Origin: Cardiocondyla obscurior
Taxonomy: Eukaryota > Arthropoda > Insecta > Hymenoptera > Formicidae
NCBI RefSeq assembly: GCF_019399895.1
Contig: NC_091882.1
Span: forward strand, 3,286,001-3,350,000
Reading direction: 5' to 3'
Length of the DNA stretch: 64,000 nucleotides
Shown piece by piece: positions 38,001 through 50,800 of this stretch (positions are counted from its first letter, which is position 1; every line of letters starts with the position of its first letter). A program made the position numbers and the translations under genes. A model generated the notes under the pieces. That model did not search any database and was not told the DNA's origin. It saw only the letters and a program-made list of their open reading frames with translations.

Positions 38001-40130
38001 TCCCTCGGTCGCCGCGACGCGCGACGCGTTTTTACCGTCGTTGCAATTTTACCTTTCGCCGCGTTTCGGCGTCGAAAGCGAGGAAGCTCGGCTTCTCGGG
38101 ACAGGTGATTTGTCACGCGGGAACGAAACGAGCTCGCCTCGTCCGACTTTGCCCCGGTCCCTTTACTCTCGCGTTTTTCGCGCCCCGCGTGCAGGTACCT
38201 GATGACTTCGGGGCGGAAAGCTCGTGACGAAATGCGACGGAAAAGGGCAGGAAGGGAGGCGGTAAGAAGAACCGCGACTGCCGAGCGGAGAACGCGACGA
38301 GCGAACTTTCGACGCATTTGTATCGCCGTCTCGTTCTCTAACGCGGCGCGCATCTCCGTCGTCTATCGTCTCATCTCCGATAGGGGGAAGCCTTCTTTTC
38401 GGGACCAGCTGATTGCCCGTATTTCTCATTCGTCGTGAAATACAGAGCGCCACTTGTTTGCACGACTTTTCCGCTCGTCGCCTCCTCCGCGAAACTTGGT
38501 CGTGCCTCCTTAACTTCCGGCGTGCCCCCCTCCCTCCCCCTCTCCCCCCGGCTTCTTTTTACAGCTTTCGCACTTTCGGGCGGCAATCAATTATCTTTCC
38601 CTCGCCGCTTTCGTGTTTGTGACATTAAACGCCCGCGCGGTATCGAGCCGCGTGGCTCGAATTATGAAAGCAAACTCAATTTACGCTTAAATACGAGGTA
38701 ACAGCATCATTACGTCAATAGATGAATAATAAATAAACAAATTTGGATTCGAGCGGCATGCCGCGTACGTTTGTGCGCGTATTCGAGCGCTCGCGCAAAT
38801 ATTTATCCGGCTAGGAATTGCGGGCCACTCTTTTATGCGGGTTTATTTTCTCCCGCTGCGTCAATGATCGCGATAATTAAGCGTACCTTTTCGCGAACGC
38901 GAAATACCTCTCTTGTCTTAAACCGCGGGCGGCGGTCTGGCTATATCGTGCGTATATACTACTCGACGTGCTGGCCGCGCGTTTAACATTCGCGTGCCGC
39001 TGTTGTCGCTGAATCAGGTCACGTACGTATTAAATATCAGGGGAAATGACCAGACCTTGGTCCCTGCAGAAAAGTGCGAGTATTTTTGTGGCTTAATTGT
39101 CGGCTGCCGCGGAAACCATTAGTCGATATAGAAGCAAATAAAACGCGCCCCGCGGGAACTCCGAGGGAAATACTATAATTGTCGTTTGGGAAAATGTATC
39201 GCTTTTTGCTAAATGCTTCACGCAAATAATACCCATTCGATTCTATCGGTTATTAATTTTCCCGTATTTTGGAAAAGTGCACTTTCGGCGCCGATGTTAA
39301 AACGGTACTTCAAACGTCTGTTTTAGGAAAAAAAAATTTTACCAATACCTACATCGTTTAAACATTAATGCGTATTAATACGTTTTGTTTTTAGAATATC
39401 GTAGTAATAAATTGTTAAAAAAAAAAAATAAATAATTAAAAACTAGTTGCAAAAAGTGTCGTAGTAATAAATGTCGATGTGATTAAAAGCAGAACTGCTG
39501 TATCTGCAATAATACTTGTTTATGGTTAATTTTGTTCGGAGACACAATGGTATAAATAACGCATAATTCCAGTATTAATAGCGGCGGGGTATGTAATTCA
39601 GCTTTTAACGACCGTCGTCGATTAACCTACGGTTCGGCGAGTTCTTCGAGCTGCTCAGCTGGTTCGTAATCGCAGTTTATTCGCGGCATACGATTTAGCG
39701 CAGCGCCGCGCGAGTTCGGCGCAGCCGGTTTATCGAGCCAGCAACGTCAGCGGGAAATAAAGACCCTATTAATGCGAAGCGGGGATTAGGATGGCTCGCC
39801 CGAATGCGGCCCGCTCGTTCCTCCCCCAGCTCTCTGTAGCTTACCGCCGAATTTTCGGATAACGATTCGAGGCGTCGTTCTCGCCGTCAGCCTCGCCGCC
39901 CGGCCCGAATATTACTCCCCGCCGTTCCAAATTGTTACTTAGCTGTCCCCGAGGATGTCCTCCTGGATAAACCAGGGCGGAATGCACAACTGACCTACGG
40001 CATCGCGCGACACGCTCGTACTACTGCAGTGTAATTTAATTATTTTCACCGATGTGAGATTAACTTCTCGCACATGTCGATTTCTCGGGTAATCAATTCG
40101 CAGCCTAATTTTTTTATATTTTAGAACAAT

Positions 40131-40131
<1 letters not shown>

Positions 40132-40173
<42 letters not shown>
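40132..40173. repeat. (AT)n microsatellite, about 20 units
   Basis: An uninterrupted alternating A/T run, starting after a TG at 40131 and ending in AAGTATAT. It is likely length-polymorphic, and it produces a spurious Tyr-Ile repeat in open frames that cross it. Confidence 0.95.
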
Positions 40174-40175
<2 letters not shown>

Positions 40176-41503
40176 TATATATTTTTTTTGTTTTATGTAA
40201 ATTGAATAATTTGCTGGGCATTGATTTCGTTGAATAAAATTTCGCCCAGCTACTATCGACGTACAATGGCGCGTTATCATTTCACGCGAATGTTCCGGTT
40301 TAGAACGCAACGCGGCAATTTTAGTCCACGGGATGGGTATGTTTGTAATGCCCTATACTGACGTAAATCGCCTTCCGTCTTCCTTAATGTCACTATCCTT
40401 AGACGCGAACAAGGAGCTACTACAAAAAGGGGATTGTCGCTTGTTACCGCTTGCGAAGAGAAATGTATCTGAGTAGACACGGACACAAAAACATGAGGTA
40501 CAAAGCTCGTGTCTGAGAGAACGGGAACGGCCACGTTCGCGGACAGTGTTACGAAAACATAATTGTTTCGCGAATTGACGGCTAATATCGTCCGAATTTC
40601 AGATGCAATTTTAATTCGAGCCCAAGCCCTTCGAATGCAAAATCCGAGCGCAGAGCAACGCGTATATATCTTGGATGATTAACGCGTGATCGATGTCGCG
40701 AATAATATATGTTATTAACATAGTTGTATCGCTAACGTTGTTAAATGATCGAGTCGATTGCACTTTGCACTTCTGCTAATTAATCTAAAATCTGCCTTCT
40801 CTCTCTATCTCTTTCTCTCTCTCTCCCCTTCGCATCACGTGTCCATCATCGACGCGGCTGACGGCTCGAGCGAAGTGATTCGACATCTATCTCGCGCAAT
40901 ATGTTTTTGACACTTCGATTGAGCTGAACGCGGACACTTTACGACACGCGCAACAAGCAGCTCGCTTCGCGAGTGGTTTGCCCGGAACGCGAATCCGAGT
41001 CGGACACAAAACGCGGCGGACAGGTCGAAGGGACGGCCGAGGGATGAAATCCGACATGACGCGCTTCTCTTTACGCCGGGCTGCATATGCAAAGCGAAAC
41101 TTTCCGTTCGCTTTGTACAAGGCGTTTCATAAACACCACCGGCTGGCGTCGCGTTGTTTTTTCGCGGAAAATGCGAGGAACGAGTGAAATGTATCGTTCG
41201 ACATGTGTCGTTAAGCATTGGACACTACATTTTTGTCGCGCTTTCAATTCTCAACTTCGCTGAAGCGTCACATTGACGTTGAACACATCGGATTTTTGCA
41301 TCGCGCGAGCTTCTCGGAGGTTTCTAGTAGTATCAAAAGTATCAATAGCTGTGGAAACGTTCGTTAGGTGAATATCCACTATTGTCTTAATTTAAAAACG
41401 TCGATTTTTATAATATTTAAAATTAATATTTGATTGAACATTGCTGACGAGAGCCACGTCGTGTCATTTTCTCACTTAATTTTTTTCAAGCAGGTTCCAA
41501 TTT

Positions 41504-41542
<39 letters not shown>

Positions 41543-44500
41543 TTTTTTGAAAGAACCTATATCGGCGGATTCTTGGGTCGCTCAACTCACGAGAGGATAG
41601 CGGCGGCGATGGGCTTTAATTTATTTTATTGTGGCATAAAATCCTGCAAAATGCATACCGTCCCTTACGACCTGACCTGGTCGACCCCGTGGCGTCTCGT
41701 CGTTAGTCCTGCGATATCCTCGCATACCATGCAAAAGATATTCTCGCTGCAAGGGACGTTATTTAAGGACGCGAGAGAAAATTCTCCGATTTATCCGAAG
41801 ATATTTTCGCGCACAACGTTTTAAAACGAGCTAATTTATGAAGTTATTCAAGGAATTATCGCAGCAGAGAGAATGTGAAATTATGAAGTTTTACATTAAT
41901 GTTTCCTATTTTATATGCAATTTGGCGAGAACCATGCTCCATTAAATACGAAATTAACATTTTCCTGTGTGCAGTATCGCGAGAACGCGCGGAAAGTAAA
42001 TAGTTGCCGATTTTACGGCGAGTTTGACGACTTTGCCGAAATTTCTCTCCCTCTCTCTCCCTCCTTTTCTCATTCTTTTTCTTTTTTTTATTTCTGTCGA
42101 AATAAATTTTGTGGCAAAAATAATTTATTGTGGTCGCTCGTGAAATTATACAGCTCTCAAACACGAAACGAGGAAAGTTGGAAAATAAATCGGGCATTAA
42201 TATTTACTATTTTACGCGCGGCTCGCGGGCGACGAAGTTTGCGATGACTCGAGCCTCGTCGGATTTGTATTTTCATATTTGCGACCCTTAGCGGTAATGC
42301 TTCTTTCATTTCGCTTTGAGGTCCGCAAATGGTTGGGACCCGGGAAATCCGCGCCAGTGTATCTTGCATATAGTCAAACTATATAACGCATCGACTGTAA
42401 TTTCTAATATCAACAGAACTTCGGGTCGGAATGTACCGAAGGGAACTACTGCGCAACGATGCTCGGAGATTTGCATTGTGCAAACGCTCTCTAAAAAGGA
42501 AACTTCGCATTCGATCGTAAACTGATTTATACAAGGTGTCCCTCTATGGGACGCAATCTGAAAATCGTACAACCGGAGGTATACTATTCTATTCGTTAAA
42601 TATTATTACTAGTAATTTTATTACTGTTAAAGACGCGTTAAATGAGAAACGAAATGCCGGCCTACGAGCGTTGCGAATATTAACTGAAGCGCATCCCGAA
42701 AAGTCTCTTCAACGCGCAAGTTCCACGATGCTCCTAGATTACGCCCTTTCCGAATCTCTGAGCCCGGGACTATTTTCGTTCGGCGCAATCTTTCGCGCGG
42801 GCCGCAACGGGTTGTTTTAGATCTCAATTTGCAAAAACAATCAGTCGCAATCGCCGTAAGTAAATAAAAGCCCCCGCGGCGGAAGTGCTCTCAATGTAAA
42901 AATACTGATCCCCCATGCCGTTCCTCGCTCGTGTAAAATGGAAGAGAGATCTCTCGTCGCGTATCGTCACGTAAAAGGTTCAGCCACCGGGGTTTTCTTC
43001 CCCAATCACGGTGCTCTTGTGCTCTCGGCACGGCGGTCGTCGTCGATTCAGGCGGCGGCGGGCCGTTGAAAATAATTGACCCCCGCCGCCTCCACCGCTC
43101 GTATTTCGCGCGCGAAGCGGGCGAGCGGCGGCCCCGCGTTTAAAAGCTCCCAGGGTATATCCCCTCGAAAAGCCGCCGGTGAAACGCCCGGCGACGCCGT
43201 GCGCGGCTGCCCCCTCATTCTGCCGCGTATTGTTACCGCACAATACACGGTGTATTTCCACCGGCGTGTCTCTCGCCGTTTCCCCGCCGCCCTCGCGCGC
43301 AGCGGGACCGCTGTCCGGCAGCTGCATTGTCGGCGGCCCCGGCGTTGCATCGAACGCAATTTTACAGCGTCACGGAGCGAAATGTTTGTTTTAACGTGAG
43401 CCAGCGGCCATAACGGCTCCTCGCTCGCTCTCCTCTACGCCGTCGCGCGCGACGAAACGACGTTTTTATTCCCGCCCGTGCACGTACACATCCCGCCGCT
43501 GCACGTCTCGCGCATCCCGATTATGCCCTCGGCTTCGCGCCACCACGAAAAGCGCGTACGTTTCGCACATGCTAATAATAAAAATAAAATAAAAAAAAAA
43601 GGAAGAAGAGAAGGGGGATATACGTGCACTCGCCGAACGAGAGTGGGTTCGGTGAACTCGAGTGAGTTCGTCTTCGGGGTGAATTAAAACGCGCCTCGAG
43701 AAACGCCACCGTCGACGATATATAAAGTTTATTCGAAATTCGTACCGCGGGTGCATCCGATACCGATTAATTCTTCCTTCCTCATTCCCTACCGGTTCGT
43801 TAAAATAATAGTTCGTTAAGATCGCTTATCGGATCAATGTGCGTAATATCTTTCGCCATGTAGCAACGATAATACGCCTCGCGCAAATGCGCGCGATTAT
43901 CGCCTCTCCCCCATTTGTTTCATCGCGATGCTCGGCGATATTGCGCGAATTGTTGCGCGGAAAAGTTATCGGAGGGCCGGGGGGGTGCGCGCGAAACGAT
44001 AAGGCTACGCCCGGGAAAACGGATATTCGTGCCGCGAAAGTATCCGCGCAAATGTACCCGGGGGGCGTTCGTTGTTTTGCGTTTCTTAACGAGAACGACC
44101 GGAAACGAGCGCGCCAACGATCCTGGGATGCGTTTTACGCGGCGGCTGTGCTTAACATGCCGTAACGTCATAAAAATACGCCGCGACGGTTCCGTGACAA
44201 GGCACACCGGCAACGGTAATGAGTTCAGTCGGCGGCGACTTTTAATACGCGCTTCTTTTTTCCCCTCCGGCAGGGATCCGCCGCGAAAAAATCGTAATAA
44301 CCGTAATAACTTTTGCGCCCACTTCATTATTTGGCACGCACTATGCGCGATTTAAAGTTGGCCCGGCTCAAAAAATGTTCTCAATTTTACGCGTTTCCCC
44401 GCGACGCGCGTGCGTATTCGTAATGAAATAAAGATGCAAAGCAGCACCTGGTCGTAGACGATAATTCATTTAAGCGACTTCGGAAAGGTTTATCCTCCGG

Positions 44501-47467
44501 GGATACTTCAGTTTTCAATAATTTATTCATTAGCTATCGGCATTTCGATAACGAGCCAGTCTCGGGGAAAGAATTTATGGTCACTGGGCACGCCGTGTTT
44601 CATGTATTGCGATTGTTCGCCTCTGAGATTCGCCCGTAAAGCGTGCTCGCAGGAAAACGCAAGGAAGCGGATGAGGAAAAGCCCTCGGAGATACCACCGA
44701 CGGGATATATTTGTATCCTGCGAGACGGCAGGAAATTATTCCACAGGGAACAATGGGAGCGGTGGTCTCGATGGCGGAATTAATTATAGCGCGCGGCTTA
44801 ATGAACGCTTATTATCGCTTTCTTTCTGAAACAGGAGGGGTTATCTCGCGACGAGATAATGCGGAAACGTCGTCGTGACAGGAAGGAAGTCGCGCGAGCG
44901 GCGTGATATTATCCTCGAATGTGAATTGTGATAATAATTTCTTTGCGAAATTGCTAGAGCACGACACGGTGTTTCTAAATTTAAAACAAATTCTCCCGTT
45001 ACTATTTATAAAAGTATCTTTTAATAACGTTTTTTATTATAATTTTTTTCTCTTTGTGGCTACATTTATTATTCTACTAAATTAATAAATTATATTTATT
45101 ATAAAGTTTAATTAAATAAAAAAAAAACATGTATGAAATAAAATAAATATCTATAGAGATACGAAAAGCTATTAATTTATTATGATATATTTATACGTAA
45201 AAATTTTTTTATTGCCCGTTTTTTTTTATTGCATCTCATAACGTTGGGTTCTTATCATAGCGCATATTAATTAGAGGTTTCCTAGGGTCATCCCGCTCGC
45301 AACAAACGTTTCCTGAACGCGCGAAGTAGCTTCGATCTCACGACGGGGAGTCTGTTCATTTCCTGGTTATTGTTTAATGAACGCGTACTCCGTGGAAATT
45401 AATGCGATTTCAGCGCATTGTGCCCGGGAAATTAACGCGATTGTAGATAATACGTATTCCGCCATAACGCGCGTGTAGGATTAGCTGTTTGTTTCTTTCC
45501 GTACTTCGAGCATTCGTTTGTTATGCTCATTCGTAATCTGCATTTGATAAATTATTTTAAGCTTCAACTATTCTATGCTGCTAAAGCTTGTTTCGCGAAA
45601 TACGCAAATCCGTGTCACCCGCGCATTAAGAACAGCGAGAGGACAAACATTTGCAGTTGTTCCGGCACTGCAGGTAGACGCAGAATAAACTGCATCAGCA
45701 GTCTGCGTCACATACAAACGCGAATTTTCAATGTGACGCAAATAACTATTTCATGAAAGCGTCTTAATCCATAAATGATATTTCTAGTTGCACGTGTATC
45801 TTTTATGCGCGCTAATAATAACTAGTTGTACGTGGGGGGAGAAAAAAAAATGACGCTTTGTTAATAATATTTCAGTTGCTGTAAGTTTCCCTCCCTTCTC
45901 GATGATCGCGACCGATGTAGAAAAAAAAAGGAAGTAAGAACAGCGTTCGATTTAACGCGTAACAGAACTTTAACGTTATGCGTCAGACATCGATTGCACA
46001 AATGTCAATCATCGGATTATTAATGTAGAGCTCTAACTGAGCAAATAGCCACTCCTAATTATTACGTTCTACCTATCAATATCAATGACGGCTCTCGACA
46101 AGATGTATACGTAATGCACGAACGTGTCTTTGATTGGACAGATATCTATGTAGACAGCTAGAATAGGCAGCCCGTCCGTGAACTAGATAGACAGGATGGT
46201 TCATCTAGAATAACTGTTGATTAGGCGGCGGATCCGCTAATATCGGACAGTATTCAGTAGCACATGCCGTTGTTTGATCATACAATAATGTTACTTGCCA
46301 CAAGGCGTCTTTATAATTAATACGAAAACGCTTGGGATGAGATTTTACAAATTTACAATTTTCGTACTAACTTGTAATATATGTATATATATATTTTTTT
46401 TTAAATCTAACTGTTGTAACTAATTTTTATTTAAATAATAACAGATTAATTTAAAATGTTTTATAGAAAATAGTACTGTTAAAAAGACTTTATGCAAAAA
46501 TACTTTTGTAAAATAAGTTTATGTGCACCGTAGAGGCTTTAAAATTGATATTAAAAGAGCTTTAAAAGGATTACAAATATTTTAATACGAATGCTCTTTG
46601 ACCTATAATAAAACAAAAAAAAACCAATTTATTTGTTTTTTTTTTTTTTAATTAACAGATAACGACGATTGTTATTTGTAAAACCAGAAGATTATCGCGA
46701 ATAATAAGGAATAATATTCCATGTAAATTATACACACTACATAATACGTATAATGCACAAGTACCGGTATCGTTATTGTGCTGCTGGAGTTGATTTATAT
46801 CGCGGTTTCGATTTACATGCCATCCGCGAGTATTCCCACGCGGCAAGACAATCCCCTCCCCCCTCCCACATTTCAGTCTGATAGTTTACCAGCTTCCTTA
46901 TCCACGAACGACAAGTATGCCTTGCTAATTAGCTGGTAGCGAACAAGTGACACGCGGCGCCTTCGGTACATCCACGGGCACCGATCTATCTCGGTGGCGC
47001 GCACTTTCGAGATTCCCTTTCGTCATAATTAGCCGTAACAGCCGGCGGCGGTGAGCCACAGGTAGCGGAGTCTCTCGAGAATGGGAGACGTGGAGTAGTA
47101 CCTCCGTACCGTTGTTTCGACCGAATGGGGCCCGTCCGCCGTAATGATTGACGGCGACATTTACGCTACCGGTCCCCCCCCTGGGACGTGCCACTCGAAT
47201 TATCCCTGTTGTCGACTCGGTTATTGAGGAATAATGACAGACGTCGTCCTGCCAGCATCGACGCAATCTGGCTTACGAATCTTTCTCGCTTTCAGATCGG
47301 CGCGTTACAATCGTAACGCGACGACGGCTTGTCTAATGTGCCAATTAAATTTAACGAAGGACGATTTTAACGGACACCGAATTTAAGAGCTTTCCGAGCG
47401 AGCTCGTAAACTTTTCTCTTTGACAGCTAATTAGGCAGGGAAATATTGAACCTTCTTTTTACAAAGG

Positions 47468-47493
47468 AAAAAAAAAAAAAAAAAAAAAAAAAA
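47468..47493. repeat. 26-base poly-A tract, 159 bp upstream of exon C
   Basis: This is one of the longest homopolymers in the window, following ACAAAGG and ending in GAAACAATAATAATAATG. There is no coding sequence upstream that would mark a retroposed transcript, and no target-site duplication was seen, so a plain simple-sequence expansion is the default reading. Confidence 0.9.
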
Positions 47494-47652
47494 GAAACAA
47501 TAATAATAATGTTTCTACTGTCGGATAATTGAGAATAATTTAAAACGTTTTGCATGCCATCGGATAATTTAAATGAGCAATTATTTTAACGCAACATTTC
47601 ACGTTATTGTATTATATTTTTAATCACGATCCCCGTTATTTTATCTGCGCAG

Positions 47653-47880
47653 GCAACCCTAAGCCGCAGGTCTCGTGGTATCTGGAATCGCAGAACATTC
47701 ACGCGTCCACGAAGGTTCGGGAGACGCAAGGACCGGGCGGTGAGACCGCCGTCGTAACCATCAGCAACGTGACTGTGAAAGCGCTCACGAGGAAGCATCA
47801 TCACGCCAAGCTGTCTTGCCGAGCGAATAACACTCAATTAGCCCCGCCGCCCACCACCACCGTCGTCATAGAGCTTAACA
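47653..47880 (+). CDS. Sidestep-family Ig protein, internal exon C (bulk of Ig2)
   Basis: This 228-nt exon lies between a CTGCGCAG acceptor and an AACA/GTAAGA donor, with two leading bases, 75 codons and one trailing base. It reads N-P-K-P-Q-V-S-W-Y-L-E-S-Q-N-I-H (core Trp of Ig2), then E-T-A-V-V-T-I-S-N-V-T-V-K-A-L-T-R, then A-K-L-S-C-R-A-N-N-T-Q-L (second cysteine), and ends P-P-P-T-T-T-V-V-I-E-L-N. The S-C-R-A-N-N-T motif followed by a V-x-I-E/D-L-N-M-K-P-L linker is typical of Sidestep-family second Ig domains. N-V-T and N-N-T are potential N-glycosylation sites. Some Sidestep proteins have W-W-x at the core Trp; here it is W-Y. The trailing A joins exon D to make Met. Confidence 0.96.
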
Positions 47881-50800
47881 GTAAGAGTACTCATTCCAAT
47901 TTACAATTAACGTTAATTGAGCGCGACACGGCGCGACGCTGTCGACTTTTGCTCTCCTCCACAGAATAAAATTTTTATTTTTTAACTCGGAAAAATACAG
48001 GCCTAATCGGACCATGTATTTTTTATGTTATTTACGAAAATGCCAATAGGCGCGAATCCGAAGAAGACAATTAACAAAAGTTAATACCTAACCTTTATTT
48101 CGTAACGACATATCGAAGTTTCGCTCCCTAATTGCGTGTAAAATTACTTGCTCGCACGCGCAGGTGTTACGCCAAAAGAGAAAATAAATTATAAAAAAAA
48201 AAAAAAAACAAGCGTCGAATATTTTCCCATGGAATGTCTCGAATCTCCCGAATAACTGCGGAACAAGTTACCCGCGTTATAAATATGCAAAAGACCGTCG
48301 ATTTCAACGCCGCGCGATACCTTCGATTCCTATTTTCCTGCACTTTTCTCCCTCTCTTCCCGCGTGCCGCGTGTATCGGTATCAATATTTCCTCGCTGCG
48401 AAAGAGGAGCACAGCGAATATTTAACCGACGCGTGATCCGATTTGTCCGGCTGGGAACTCTCTCTCTCTCTCTCCTTTTTTTTTCTTTTTTCTTTTTTCT
48501 TTTTTTACTCAATCCGAAAATGAAAGCGGACTCTCGGCGAGACGAAATTGAAACATTTTTCATCGATTACAAGGGGCGAAGGACGCCGGTGGGAATTTCA
48601 ACGAGGGGGAAGGGGACGCAAAAGGGGGACTACCAACGCCGGAGTTTTCGTATCCCTCCCGTTGAAAAGCAATCAACCTCGCGATGTCATTAATAACGCC
48701 ACTTCCGGAATCGCTCCGAAACGCGACGAATCGCACGGCGCCGAGTAACATGCCCCAGCCGCGACAGCGTTCGATTAATCTCCATGAAAAACAGAGGTAG
48801 AAAGGAAATATACGTATTCCTCCCCCGCGTCCCCCATTTTTCCTCCACCCCGGGCAACACCCGGTCAGCGGCCGGAGAAAATTGCGATTCAAGCGATTTC
48901 CTTTGGCCGCAAGTTTGACCCCGGGGGCGAATAATTCGTTCGCAATTATCTCTAGGCGTGGCCGCGTCGTAATGAAAAGTTCTTTTGCCCGCGAAATTGT
49001 AATACGTCGTTATAATTACACGTGAAAGCCGTTCATCAGTGGCTTTCGATGAACGTGACGGAATTCCTATCAAAAGCTTCACGCTTTCGCGCACCGGCGC
49101 GAAATCGAGTATTACGCTGAGCTCTCGCACGGAAGAAATGATCATTTTCCTAGACCGCCACGAGGAAATTTTTTATTCTTTCAATTTTCTATATTTATAA
49201 TTAAGAACGTTGTGATAAAAAGATGATCTGACCCGGTTATCGGAAAAATACGAATCGAGTGTTACATTTCCATTCAACAGCGCAGCGAACATACGCGGCG
49301 AATAGCTGATAGCGTGTAGCTGGCTTATCAGATTTCACCCGGACTCTACCGCGTTTCGCGGAAATAGATTTAAAAAAAAAAAAAAAGAAAAAAAGAAAAA
49401 AAAATTGAACGACGCGCAAAATGAAAAATCCTTCAATTTTCTCATCGACTAATTGACCATCGACAGTTCGTCAAAGGACAACCGGAGGGTCATTTTAATT
49501 GATCAGCGCGAAATAATTCCTGTCGGATTCGACGATTGAAAATGAACGGCGGTTCGGGAACAGATTGCAGTTATTCGCAAGTGATGTCACACTCGTTTTC
49601 TAAAATTAAAAATTGCCGGCCAGGCCAAATTATTCATTGCTCGTCCCGTGTACACGCGTATCGAAATAATTTGATAGCTTTCGCGTATTCGGCGCTCCAA
49701 TAATTATTTGCATTAGTATTATAATTTTTAATTAAAAAGAAAAAAAAAAAAGCAAGAATAAATGACGCGCGCGAGACGCGCGCTTTGCTGGCAGCTGCAA
49801 TTTGGCAATTTTAAATGACTAGATAATGGAGATTGATTTTAATTATCACGATAATTAATTATAGAAGTGAACGTAAATGGTATATGCGCAAAGGGACGTT
49901 GAAGACTTTTTGAACATTTTAGTGAACAAATTTTTTTACCGATTTATGGGTAACAAAAAACTATCCGCCAAACTCGGCAAATACGATACAATAAATTATT
50001 ATTAATTTTGCAGTAATACTAGAAAGATATCACGGTGAAACATTTTTTTTTTTTTTAATTAATAACGCGACCGATTACTTTATTCCCCTTTTTTATTCTC
50101 TCTTACGTCGCAATCGGGCCGGCTGCTTTATATTTCCGTAAACATTTTTAAATTGTATCCGGTGTATCCTTCGTCTGTCGCGTTGCATCTCGATGGCAAT
50201 CGCGGGGATGGAAAATTAATATTCATAATTGTTACAGCGCGGCGGCTCATCGGGCCGGCCCGAGATTCATCCGACAAGAAACTTACGCGCCAGACAAACA
50301 AGTTTAAATTAAATCGCCGGAAGCTGCCAGCTTTCGTGCCCGGAGAATACGGGAATCCGAGGAAGAAGACTTGCGATAAATTACCTCGGAGGCTGCTTGC
50401 GTGTGACGTAAAAAGCTCGAGTATAAACCAGAATCGCACAGTTATCGATCGTGAAATATTTCGAGCACACTCGATTGCCCCGACTGAAAAGCGAAATGCT
50501 TTTATCTTTCACGCAAGTGACGTATATTTCTTATCGGATATTCTTTTCTCCCACCGCGCTCGGAGCCATTGATAATTGTTTCGCGTACTTTAATGAAAAT
50601 TATTAGTAATGCGCGTTTTAATATTGAAATTCCGTAACAAGTGGACTGATATCGATTGATCATTATTTTAAACGATCCGCAATTGTAAGAACAAATGCTG
50701 ACGTAAGAAGCGGAGGGCGGAGGAAATTTTTTTTATCGGTTTAAAAGAAAAATTTAATTATAATATATACGATTTTCAACGAGTCATGACGGATTTGAAA

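Larger units (their letters stand above)
35093..47652 (+). other. Intron B-C
   Basis: About 12.6 kb without an exon I can support. It includes CpG-rich stretches (35400-36000, 37900-38690, 39600-39930, 42960-43460, 43900-44300), the (AT)n microsatellite at 40132-40173, a CT-rich stretch at 40797-40829, a 23-base T run at 41526-41548 and a 26-base A run at 47468-47493. Open frames in the CpG-rich parts (for example 35528-36025) overlap antisense frames and show no domain. The intron ends in CTGCGCAG at 47645-47652. Confidence 0.6.

Noticed and set aside
42533..42552. CAAGGTGTCCC...GGGACG resembling ends of some insect DNA transposons
   Set aside because: I found no matching terminal inverted repeat, target duplication or transposase remnant nearby.
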